7,594 nucleotides of DNA from Promethearchaeota archaeon (GTDB lineage Archaea; Asgardarchaeota; Lokiarchaeia; Sigynarchaeales; MK-D1): the NCBI GenBank assembly GCA_016839385.1, contig JAEOUK010000031.1, positions 1 to 7,594 of the forward strand, in the 5' to 3' direction. Both the position numbers and the translations under genes were made by a program. The number at the start of each line of letters is the position of its first letter. Position 1 is the first letter of the stretch. Below are positions 1-5,061 of this stretch, piece after piece. The notes under the pieces are model-generated. The model did not search any database and was not told the DNA's origin. It saw only the letters and a list, made by a program, of their open reading frames with translations.

Positions 1-6
1 ATGTTA

Positions 7-660
7 CTAATCTGTTTCTAATTTTGCATATTGAGCAGTAGTTTGATACCCTCCTCCAAAGTAGTATCTTTCTCGAAGAGTTCCTTCATACTTAAAACCA
101 AGTTTTTTCAACAACCTTTCTGAAGCTATATTAACAGGATTGATTTCCGCTTCAATGCGATGCAGTTTCATTATTTGATATCCATACTGCACAATTGTTG
201 TCGCTGCTTCGAAAGAGTATCCTTTTCTCCAAAAACTAGGATCCAAATCATACCCCATAATTGCCCAATTACCTTCTTGAGTAATCTATCTATTAAAACC
301 CATTGTTCCGATAAGAAAATCATTTTCTTTCAAGCTAATTGCCCATCGAATGCCATTTTTTGTCTCAAATCCCTTCTTTAAGCCATTTATAAATTTGTCC
401 ACCACTTCTAGATCATCAAGACCAGGAAAATCAGTATATTTGTTTACTTGAGGATTCCCCCATATCTCAAACAAGCGATCCCTATCAGAAATGCAAATTT
501 CTCTAAGTATCAGCCTCAATGTTTCTAAAACTGGAAAACTCTTCCAGATATTTTCCTTAATTTCATCGAAATTTGCTACACTCATGCCAGTTGTATTTAC
601 TGAGAGATTTATTAACCATTCGGTGAGATTGGAATCCTCTCTAAATATTAGACAGATCAT
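7..660 (-). pseudogene. RimJ/RimL-type GNAT N-acetyltransferase interrupted by an in-frame amber codon
   Basis: This is an acetyl-CoA-dependent N-acetyltransferase of the RimJ/RimL (Acetyltransf_3) kind, which acetylates protein N-termini or small amines in the cytoplasm; the substrate is unknown. The first half (286-660) carries the N-terminal GNAT strands (LETLRLILREI, then IGTMGFNR). The second half (7-285) carries the acetyl-CoA loop region (GYDLDPSFWRKGYSFEA) and the family ending (NIASERLLKKLGFKYEGTLRERY). Both halves are in the same frame, separated only by TAG at 286-288, so the break is a point nonsense change and not a frameshift. Relatives often have Trp here (GFxxW), so TGG to TAG is a likely origin. 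The start could be ATG 660 or ATG 585. From 585 the restored protein would be 192 residues, a normal family length, while 660 adds 25 residues not typical of the fold. The gene ends TAG directly followed by TAA. It lies 118 bases downstream of the TPR gene on the same strand. Confidence 0.85.
286..288 (-). other. In-frame amber (TAG) codon inside the GNAT gene
   Basis: On the minus strand the frame reads GGT TTT AAT AGA TAG ATT ACT CAA GAA GGT. Conserved GNAT sequence lies immediately on both sides in the same frame. It is codon 100 counted from the ATG at 585. A true nonsense mutation, a base-call error and programmed readthrough all fit the sequence alone; mutation or error is the simplest reading. 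Confidence 0.9.
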
Positions 661-676
661 TAAATTTTCATCTGGA

Positions 677-705
677 TTGATTGAAAAAAAGGTTTAAACA
701 ATCAA
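677..705. repeat. Inverted repeat with T-run between the TPR and GNAT genes
   Basis: TTGATTG (677-683) and CAATCAA (699-705) are exact reverse complements separated by 15 bases, which include a run of seven A on the plus strand (seven T on the coding strand). It sits between the end of the TPR gene and the start of the GNAT gene, both on the minus strand. It could belong to TPR transcription termination or to the GNAT promoter. The stem is short and AT-rich, so chance is possible. Confidence 0.35.
683..691 (-). promoter_or_regulatory. C-T7-C element upstream of the GNAT gene
   Basis: The coding strand reads CTTTTTTTC within AAACCTTTTTTTCA, 31 to 23 bases before the ATG at 660. The same 14-mer occurs 33 to 25 bases before the oxidoreductase start, measured on the nine-base core, and the core also precedes the LysE-family gene. 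The position is that of an archaeal TATA element, but the sequence is a pure T-run. It could instead be a T-rich terminator for the TPR gene. Confidence 0.3.
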
Positions 706-778
706 CCTTGATGAGTATGAAGATGTTTAAAAAATTTGCAGAAAGTGCTAAATAACCTTTTGTTTATGTCCGGTTTCC

Positions 779-1390
779 TTATTCTGGTCTTAATTCCTTC
801 TGTATAGCTTCCTTCAACTCTTTTAATCTCCATGAACCAGGTTTGAATTCCAGAGCTTTATCACAATTTTCCATGGCGAGATCATATTTCCCGGTTTTAT
901 AATACAATACCGCTAAATTCCACCAAGTTTCGACTTTATCAGGTTTAATTTCAACAGCTTTTTTGTAGGCTTTGATAGCATCATCTATTTGCCCATTTCC
1001 CAAATAAGAATTAGCTAAATTATTCCATCCTTCATGATCCTTGGGGTTTATCTCCAGTAATCGTATGTAATATTCAATTGCTCTATCAAACTGCTCTAAT
1101 TCTCGATATGTGTTCGCCATATTGTACAACAAATCTATAAATTCAGGATTTAATTCAAGTGCTCTTTCCCAGCATTCAAAAGCATTCTTGCTATCTCCCT
1201 TCAGCATATAATATGCATTTCCTAAATCGTACCATGCTTGAGTATATTCTGGATCTATTTCAACAGCTTTTCGAATATAATCTATCGCACCATCCACATC
1301 GTTTGTATTTTGACCTAAGTCCAGTCCTTTTTCATATAATTCTTTAGCTTTTTTCCGCTTTTTCTCGCTTTCATTGGACACTTTTCTCAA
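779..1390 (-). CDS. Tetratricopeptide repeat (TPR) protein
   Basis: This is a soluble protein-protein interaction scaffold with no catalytic domain; its partner is unknown. Five 34-residue TPR units follow one another at about residues 13-46, 50-82, 84-116, 118-150 and 152-184. Each ends in the helix-B signature, as in AIDYIRKAVEIDP, AFECWERALELNP, AIEYYIRLLEINP, AIKAYKKAVEIKP and AMENCDKALEFKP. A lysine/glutamate-rich cap precedes the array and a short helix closes it. The start is uncertain: the frame has only TTG (1390) or GTG (1381) after an upstream TAG. A better-looking ATG at 1409 is one base out of frame and would join the gene if the A4 run at 1382-1385 had three bases. No signal peptide or membrane segment is visible. 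It lies upstream of the GNAT gene on the same strand and is divergent from the amidase gene. TPR assignment is secure; the cellular role is not. Confidence 0.9.
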   Translation of the reverse strand: MRKVSNESEKKRKKAKELYEKGLDLGQNTNDVDGAIDYIRKAVEIDPEYTQAWYDLGNAYYMLKGDSKNAFECWERALELNPEFIDLLYNMANTYRELEQFDRAIEYYIRLLEINPKDHEGWNNLANSYLGNGQIDDAIKAYKKAVEIKPDKVETWWNLAVLYYKTGKYDLAMENCDKALEFKPGSWRLKELKEAIQKELRPE

Positions 1391-1544
1391 CTAATCTTTC
1401 TTGTTCCATATCTTCTTTAATGTTTAGTAGATAGGTTGCCAATTATTTTTAGTGGCATTTTACCTTTATACGTTGTAGAATTTCCATTTTTGAGAATTGA
1501 TCCCCATTAATTTAAATATAATACCAATAATATTTTGCTTGGTG
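1391..1544. promoter_or_regulatory. Divergent intergenic region between TPR and amidase genes
   Basis: This 154-base AT-rich region must hold promoters for both directions. Toward the right it contains a clear TATA box at 1511-1518. Toward the left the best candidate is AAAAATAATT (1441-1450 on the minus strand), which would put transcription start near 1420, just before the out-of-frame ATG at 1409. I see no RNA gene here. Confidence 0.5.
1511..1518 (+). promoter_or_regulatory. TATA box of the amidase gene
   Basis: TTTAAATA matches the archaeal TATA consensus and lies 34 to 27 bases before the ATG at 1545. This predicts a transcript with little or no leader. It also argues against the in-frame TTG at 1497, because that codon would lie upstream of the box and outside the transcript. 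Confidence 0.65.
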
Positions 1545-2654
1545 ATGCAAATCCGTAGCTCTAATCCTATCCTGAAAATTTTGTGCTACGTGCTTCTTGT
1601 ATTTTCATGTTTTATTTTTATTATCCCATCTAATTCGGAAGAATGTGACTTTTATGGACCATATATAGGTTCATCGTGTACAATATTCACGATTGCAATA
1701 GGCAATACAGTGTACTTCGGGAATACAGAAGATTACTTGCTAAATAACGTATATAGGTGGTATATGCCGGCACAGTCTGTTATGACTTCAGAAGGTATAA
1801 AGCAGATTTTTGGAGCAGTATTTGTAGGGTTTGATAATAATGGTGATCTTGGAGATGGGTATGAACAAGGAGGAATGAATGAATATGGTGTATGTTTTGA
1901 CGCAAATGGACTCCCTCCGACTCCGTTAAACTTAGGCTCAGGTATATCTTTTCCTTATACAACTCATGTACTGGCAGAAACTTTATGGGAGTGTAAGAAT
2001 GTTAGCGAAGTCATTCAGTGGTATGAGACTCATGGATGGTCGGGATCTATGTCTGGTCAAATTCATTATGCTGATGCAAATGGAGATGCTGTGGTCGTCA
2101 GTGCAAATTCATCTGGACAATGGGCATTTACACGTATTGATAGCTCATTTCTCGTATCTACGAATTTCAATTTAGCAAATACTGCAAATGGATGGTATCC
2201 TTGCTATCGATATAACACTGCCACAAATATGCTTCGAAATATTGAAACTGAAGGAGATTTAACCATTCAAGCTTGCGCTGACGTTCTTTATGCGGTTCAC
2301 CAAGAAGGAACTTACGGAACAAAGTATGCAAACATATTTGATCCTGTAAATTTAAAACTCTACTTCTGTCGGGGTTATGAGTTTTCTTGGCAGCGAAAAT
2401 ATGATCTAGAATATCAACTAAGTCATGGTATTTTTGAAAAGAAAACCACTTGGTTTGGAGTTACAGGAGTTGATGGTGAAGGTGTAAGAGTAAAGACGAA
2501 TAAAATTAAGGTTCAATTCTATACTGGAGATGCACCAGATTCTACATGGGTATGGATTGTTTCAAGCATTGGAGGATTGACTGTAATTGGAAGTATAATT
2601 ACAACTTTATTCTTTGTCAAGAAAAAAAAGAAGAATATCAGACCTTCAAGCTAA
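1545..2654 (+). CDS. Secreted, membrane-anchored Ntn-hydrolase (choloylglycine hydrolase / C45 acyltransferase-like)
   Basis: This is probably a cysteine N-terminal-nucleophile hydrolase acting on linear amide bonds outside the cell; the substrate is unknown. The N-terminus is a signal peptide: basic MQIRSSNP, then a hydrophobic stretch to about residue 28. A short propeptide follows and ends at SSCTIF, where Cys45 matches the family nucleophile that is exposed by self-cleavage. Family-like motifs follow: a strand pair ending GNTEDY (about 59-64), GMNEYGVCFDANGL (about 110-123), HYADANGDAVV (about 174-184), STNFNL (about 205-210) and RKYDLEYQLSHG near 284-295. A transmembrane helix at about 335-358 followed by KKKKKN anchors the C-terminus, with the enzyme domain outside. 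I chose ATG 1545 over TTG 1497 because of the TATA box position and because the signal peptide begins there. The fold and location are well supported. Whether it acts on peptides, acyl-homoserine lactones, bile-salt-like amides or penicillin-like amides cannot be told. Confidence 0.82.
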   Translation: MQIRSSNPILKILCYVLLVFSCFIFIIPSNSEECDFYGPYIGSSCTIFTIAIGNTVYFGNTEDYLLNNVYRWYMPAQSVMTSEGIKQIFGAVFVGFDNNGDLGDGYEQGGMNEYGVCFDANGLPPTPLNLGSGISFPYTTHVLAETLWECKNVSEVIQWYETHGWSGSMSGQIHYADANGDAVVVSANSSGQWAFTRIDSSFLVSTNFNLANTANGWYPCYRYNTATNMLRNIETEGDLTIQACADVLYAVHQEGTYGTKYANIFDPVNLKLYFCRGYEFSWQRKYDLEYQLSHGIFEKKTTWFGVTGVDGEGVRVKTNKIKVQFYTGDAPDSTWVWIVSSIGGLTVIGSIITTLFFVKKKKKNIRPSS

Positions 2655-2668
2655 TCTATATCTTTGAA

Positions 2669-2822
2669 TTACTCTTGAATTTCTTTTCTTACACTTCTTT
2701 GGTAATTTTCTAAATCAAATTCGCAGTACAGAGTTCCAAAAAGATCGTTCATTTTCAGCTAAAACTCTCTTTATTACATCCAACATTTTTATAAAATTAG
2801 AATGATCTAAAAAAGGAGTCAT
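2669..2822 (-). pseudogene. Unrecognised mini-gene, apparently frameshifted in a T5 run
   Basis: I do not recognise this gene. ATG 2822 opens a 35-codon frame beginning MTPFLDHSNFIKMLDVIKRV that reads protein-like and then ends at TGA 2715-2717. From a T5 run at 2738-2742 onward, the neighbouring frame continues as FGTLYCEFDLENYQRSVRKE up to TAA at 2669-2671. Dropping one T from that run joins both parts into one 50-residue, charged, soluble-looking protein. A TATA-like box (TTATATAAA, 2842-2850) lies about 24 bases before the ATG, measured from its centre, so the start is well placed for a leaderless message. It follows the GNAT gene at 2901-3371 on the same strand, in the same frame as that gene. 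It may be an intact small gene with a sequencing indel, a decayed gene, or chance open frames. Confidence 0.4.
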
Positions 2823-2841
2823 AATGAAGACATTCTTTAAA

Positions 2842-2850
2842 TTTATATAA
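2842..2850 (-). promoter_or_regulatory. TATA box of the mini-gene
   Basis: The coding strand reads TTATATAAA within TATTATATAAATTT. Its centre is about 24 bases before the ATG at 2822, the expected spacing for archaeal leaderless transcription. No clear purine-rich BRE precedes it; the upstream bases are CCTCCTCC. Confidence 0.4.
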
Positions 2851-2865
2851 TAGGAGGAGGTTCGT

Positions 2866-2879
2866 GAGAATAGATTCTC
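2866..2879. repeat. Short near-perfect palindrome GAGAATAGATTCTC
   Basis: GAGAAT and ATTCTC form a 6-base inverted repeat around AG, or a 5-base stem with a TAGA loop. It lies 22 bases beyond the stop of the GNAT at 2901-3371 and just upstream of the mini-gene TATA box. It could be an operator half-site pair or the hairpin of a weak terminator. Its size permits chance. Confidence 0.3.
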
Positions 2880-2900
2880 GGATAAGTTTGAAAGAGACCA

Positions 2901-3371
2901 CTATTCTCTTCCAGGAAATTCTACTTTGACAAATGGCCAATCAGTTTTGATCCAATTCTTCACAGTTTGGAATAAAATGTGATCTAGCCCTTTGTCATAT
3001 TCTGTCTGACGTACCCACATCACTGCATATGGTATATTACCGCTCTTTTCTTGAGGGGGATTTATATACACACAGCCAAGTACTTTTGATTCGTCTAGGG
3101 ATACTACTGTATATGCGAAAGCTTCCCGATTGAGAAACTCTCGTTGATGTCGTTCAAGATCTTTTAAATTCTCTTCAAGAGTGAAACCTTCTCTGGGCCA
3201 AGGACCTCCAAACATCTTATGAAGGATTTCCCGGCTCTCGATTACAGCTTCATAGTCCTTTTCAACATCATCCACGGAGAGCATTCTTAGTCGGAAATAA
3301 TCGTTCTCAAATTCTTCAGGGACGCAGAATTCGTCTGGAACAAATTTCTCAATCATATTCCATGTAGACAT
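2901..3371 (-). CDS. GNAT-fold protein with a degenerate acetyl-CoA loop
   Basis: This is a compact GNAT-fold protein, likely an acetyltransferase acting on an unknown small substrate in the cytoplasm. It belongs to the recognisable group with DVxKDYEAVxxSRE (seen as DVEKDYEAVIESRE, about 35-48), then TLEENLKDLERHQREF (64-79), AFAYTVVSLDESKVLGCVYI (84-103) and a C-terminal WPFVKVEFPGRE (145-156). The usual R/Q-x-x-G-x-G/A loop is weak: the matching position reads YDKGLDHI (125-132). From memory, this looseness seems common in the group. The start may be ATG 3371 or ATG 3356: an AT-rich box at 3377-3389 would place transcription start near 3356-3361, favouring the second (151 residues). It lies 52 bases after the methyltransferase gene on the same strand and may be co-transcribed with it. 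Fold assignment is good; activity is inferred. Confidence 0.8.
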   Translation of the reverse strand: MSTWNMIEKFVPDEFCVPEEFENDYFRLRMLSVDDVEKDYEAVIESREILHKMFGGPWPREGFTLEENLKDLERHQREFLNREAFAYTVVSLDESKVLGCVYINPPQEKSGNIPYAVMWVRQTEYDKGLDHILFQTVKNWIKTDWPFVKVEFPGRE

Positions 3372-3376
3372 TTGAG

Positions 3377-3389
3377 ATATAAAAATAAA
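3377..3389 (-). promoter_or_regulatory. AT-rich TATA-like box before the second GNAT gene
   Basis: The coding strand reads TTTATTTTTATAT in the 52-base gap after the methyltransferase. Taken as a TATA element, it puts transcription start about 25 bases on, near 3356-3361, just inside the longest reading frame and at the second in-frame ATG (3356). It suggests the GNAT has its own promoter even if it is also reached by readthrough. Confidence 0.35.
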
Positions 3390-3423
3390 GCTTTTAGGGA
3401 ATCTTCAAAAAATAAGTCAGACA

Positions 3424-4056
3424 TTATTCTTTTTGGACAATATATTCGAAGGAAGATTCCCAGAAATACTCTTCAGTAAAGAATATTTTCGTTTGGACTT
3501 TATCTTTCAAAAGTATTTTTGTTCCTTTGATTAAGTCTACCGATTCTTGCTCAGTAAAGAATGAATGTACGGTTTCTTGACCGTGTTCCATATTCCAAAA
3601 TTCCCCTGGTTGTTTTTCTTCACCTAATGATGGATGAATATTGTTATGCCATAGAAAGTTTATGCATAATAATCCTCCTTTTTTCAGTACTCGAAGCATT
3701 TCATTAACAGCTTTTTTCGTATCGTCTTTAGTCAAGTGGATACTTGCATTGTAGGAAAACACCATGTCAAAGAATTCATCCTCAAATGGTAGTGTACGCA
3801 TATCTGCTTTGAATAAATTCACGGTAAGATTGTGTTTTTTCAAAAATTCCCTTGATTGATCAAGTGCTTCATCCGAATTATCAATTCCATAGGAGTCATA
3901 ACCATGATGTGCAAATAATGATATAGGAGGAGTTCCCCCACCAGCTCCACAGTCTAGTACCTTTTTCATATCTGGTGTTTTCCATCGAGCTATACGGAAA
4001 TATTTGTAAATCGTGGGTCGAAACACAACTAAACTGAAATCATTTTCTGAAGCCAT
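3424..4056 (-). CDS. Class I SAM-dependent methyltransferase
   Basis: This is a soluble Rossmann-fold methyltransferase of the Methyltransf_11/25 type that uses S-adenosylmethionine; the acceptor is unknown. Motif I is VLDCGAGGG (33-41). The acidic residue that holds the SAM ribose is Asp59 in YGIDNSDEAL, motif III is KADMRTLPF (83-91), and the DxVFSYNASIHL strand (97-108) and LRVLKKGGLL (121-130) complete the core. The C-terminal 80 residues (FLWHNNIHPSLGE, EFWNMEHGQETVHSFF) form the variable substrate region. At 210 residues it is a normal length for single-domain members. The start at ATG 4056 is supported by a TATA-like box about 26 bases upstream. The GNAT gene follows 52 bases downstream, and pairing of a methyltransferase with an acetyltransferase may reflect a shared small-molecule or protein-modification role, but that is inference. 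Confidence 0.88.
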   Translation of the reverse strand: MASENDFSLVVFRPTIYKYFRIARWKTPDMKKVLDCGAGGGTPPISLFAHHGYDSYGIDNSDEALDQSREFLKKHNLTVNLFKADMRTLPFEDEFFDMVFSYNASIHLTKDDTKKAVNEMLRVLKKGGLLCINFLWHNNIHPSLGEEKQPGEFWNMEHGQETVHSFFTEQESVDLIKGTKILLKDKVQTKIFFTEEYFWESSFEYIVQKE

Positions 4057-4078
4057 AATGGTATAGAAAATTCAAAGA

Positions 4079-4087
4079 TATTTTATT
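4079..4087 (-). promoter_or_regulatory. TATA-like box of the methyltransferase gene
   Basis: The coding strand reads AATAAAATA, centred about 26 bases before ATG 4056. This is the spacing of archaeal TATA elements on leaderless transcripts. The match to consensus is moderate. Confidence 0.45.
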
Positions 4088-4313
4088 GTTGCTGAATTTA
4101 CAAAAAAAATATTAGAAAAAAGGGTTGAAGTTGTGTGATGCTTTGAATAAATAGAACCGTCCTAGTTTTTTCATCATTCTATTTAAATCCGTAAATTTTT
4201 GGTTTTCAAATTGATAGGAAGAAAAAATGAAATAATCAATCCTTAGCAATCAGCAAAGAAAGAGAGCTCGTTCTAATTTGATCTATTTAATTTTATTTGA
4301 ATATATCTGAGAT

Positions 4314-4322
4314 CTTTTTTTC
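4314..4322 (+). promoter_or_regulatory. C-T7-C element upstream of the LysE-family gene
   Basis: CTTTTTTTC lies 31 to 23 bases before ATG 4345. The same nine bases occur at almost identical spacing before the GNAT gene at 7-660 and the oxidoreductase gene. It may be a T-rich promoter element or chance in AT-rich DNA. Confidence 0.3.
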
Positions 4323-4344
4323 TTACCAAGTACTATACACTGTG

Positions 4345-5061
4345 ATGTCTTTTTGGTCGGTTTTCTCTGTAACTTTTCTAATTGGTCTAGGAGGGGCGAT
4401 GTCTCCTGGACCTTTATTAACATACACTTTGATAAAATCTGTCGAAGCTAAAAAAAAAGGATATTTAGTTGGATTGTTCGTGAGTATAGGGCATATGCTC
4501 ATCGAACTACTTCTGATTTTATTATTAATGTTTGGATTGGGAATTTTACTCTCTAATTTACAGGATTCAACTATGGGAATCATAACAATAGTAATTGGAT
4601 TTCTAGGTGGAGGAATCTTAGTGTTTTTTGGTTCGCAAATTCTCAATGATATTCGAAAACAGAATATTGAAACCTCTTTTCTAAATCCCACTGAAGAATT
4701 ATCCAATAAAAACCAAGGCGATTCAAAAGGTAGATTATATAAAATCCATCCGATTTTGGGAAGTCCAATATTTCTCATGTCAAATCCCTATTGGTGGATA
4801 TGGTGGAGTACTGCGGGATTTTCCATTATTGTGGATAATGCAGTGAGCTTTCAAGATATTCCTGCATTTATTGGATTGGTAATTGGAAAAGAGTTAGGAG
4901 TGTATTTTTGGTATACATTTATTGGATCCGCAGTCGGATTATCGAGTAGGTTCATAACCAAAAAAGCTTATATCATAATTTTGTTGATTTGCGCTTTTTT
5001 CATGGCAGGATATGGGCTTTACCTTATAATTTCTCCAATTGTTAGCTTTCTGTCTTCTTAG
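4345..5061 (+). CDS. LysE-family transporter (amino-acid or small-molecule exporter)
   Basis: This is an integral membrane protein of the LysE/RhtB superfamily, which exports amino acids or related small molecules across the cytoplasmic membrane; the substrate is not predictable. The hallmark is the first helix followed by GLGGAMSPGPLLTYTL (about 14-29). Six hydrophobic helices lie at about 5-29, 41-65, 77-101, 138-162, 172-196 and 208-233. A hydrophilic stretch of roughly 35 residues (about 102-137) separates helices three and four, and the NPYWWIWWSTAG segment (about 146-157) is typical of the second half. I chose ATG 4345 over the in-frame TTG at 4297 because family members begin just before the first helix and the putative promoter elements lie between the two codons. 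At 238 residues it is slightly longer than the usual 200-220. It is divergent from the methyltransferase and ends tail to tail with the oxidoreductase, overlapping by 4 bases. It stops with TAG. Confidence 0.88.
   Translation: MSFWSVFSVTFLIGLGGAMSPGPLLTYTLIKSVEAKKKGYLVGLFVSIGHMLIELLLILLLMFGLGILLSNLQDSTMGIITIVIGFLGGGILVFFGSQILNDIRKQNIETSFLNPTEELSNKNQGDSKGRLYKIHPILGSPIFLMSNPYWWIWWSTAGFSIIVDNAVSFQDIPAFIGLVIGKELGVYFWYTFIGSAVGLSSRFITKKAYIIILLICAFFMAGYGLYLIISPIVSFLSS

Larger units (their letters stand above)
4057..4344. promoter_or_regulatory. Divergent intergenic region between methyltransferase and LysE-family genes
   Basis: This 288-base AT-rich stretch has no gene I can support. It holds the methyltransferase TATA-like box (4079-4087) and the C-T7-C element before the exporter (4314-4322). 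A further TATTTAAAT at 4180-4188, readable on both strands, has no fitting start codon 25-30 bases away. ATATATC (4301-4307) is an alternative TATA element for the exporter. No tRNA-like fold or long hairpin is evident. Confidence 0.5.

Noticed and set aside
1497..1544. TTG 1497 as start of the amidase gene.
   Set aside because: It lies upstream of the TATA box at 1511-1518 and would put a second hydrophobic stretch before a good signal peptide that begins at ATG 1545.
2815..2847. Plus-strand ATG at 2824 after a GGAG sequence (MKTFFKFI), followed by AGGAGG and a GTG frame at 2864.
   Set aside because: The two frames have only 8 and about 21 codons, the second overlaps a real gene antisense, and other genes here do not use Shine-Dalgarno sites. 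The purine runs look like chance.
286..2903. Recoding of TAG (for example to pyrrolysine) suggested by the amber in the first GNAT and by the GNAT at 2901-3371, whose TAG is followed by about 60 open codons leading in frame into the mini-gene.
   Set aside because: TAG also ends the LysE-family and alpha/beta-hydrolase genes and the first GNAT itself, at the expected protein ends. Family relatives of the second GNAT stop near PGRE. No pyl gene is in the window. A nonsense change is simpler.
4180..4188. TATTTAAAT in the divergent gap as a promoter for an unannotated small gene.
   Set aside because: No reading frame of useful length begins 25-40 bases away on either strand. The only nearby ATG is followed at once by a stop.
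4297..4344. TTG 4297 as start of the LysE-family gene.
   Set aside because: It adds 16 residues with no family counterpart, and the promoter-like elements lie between it and ATG 4345.
4323..4778. Long antisense frame inside the LysE-family gene (151 codons).
   Set aside because: It mirrors a membrane protein gene, has no recognisable domain and is rich in Pro, Ile and Asn as expected of a shadow frame.
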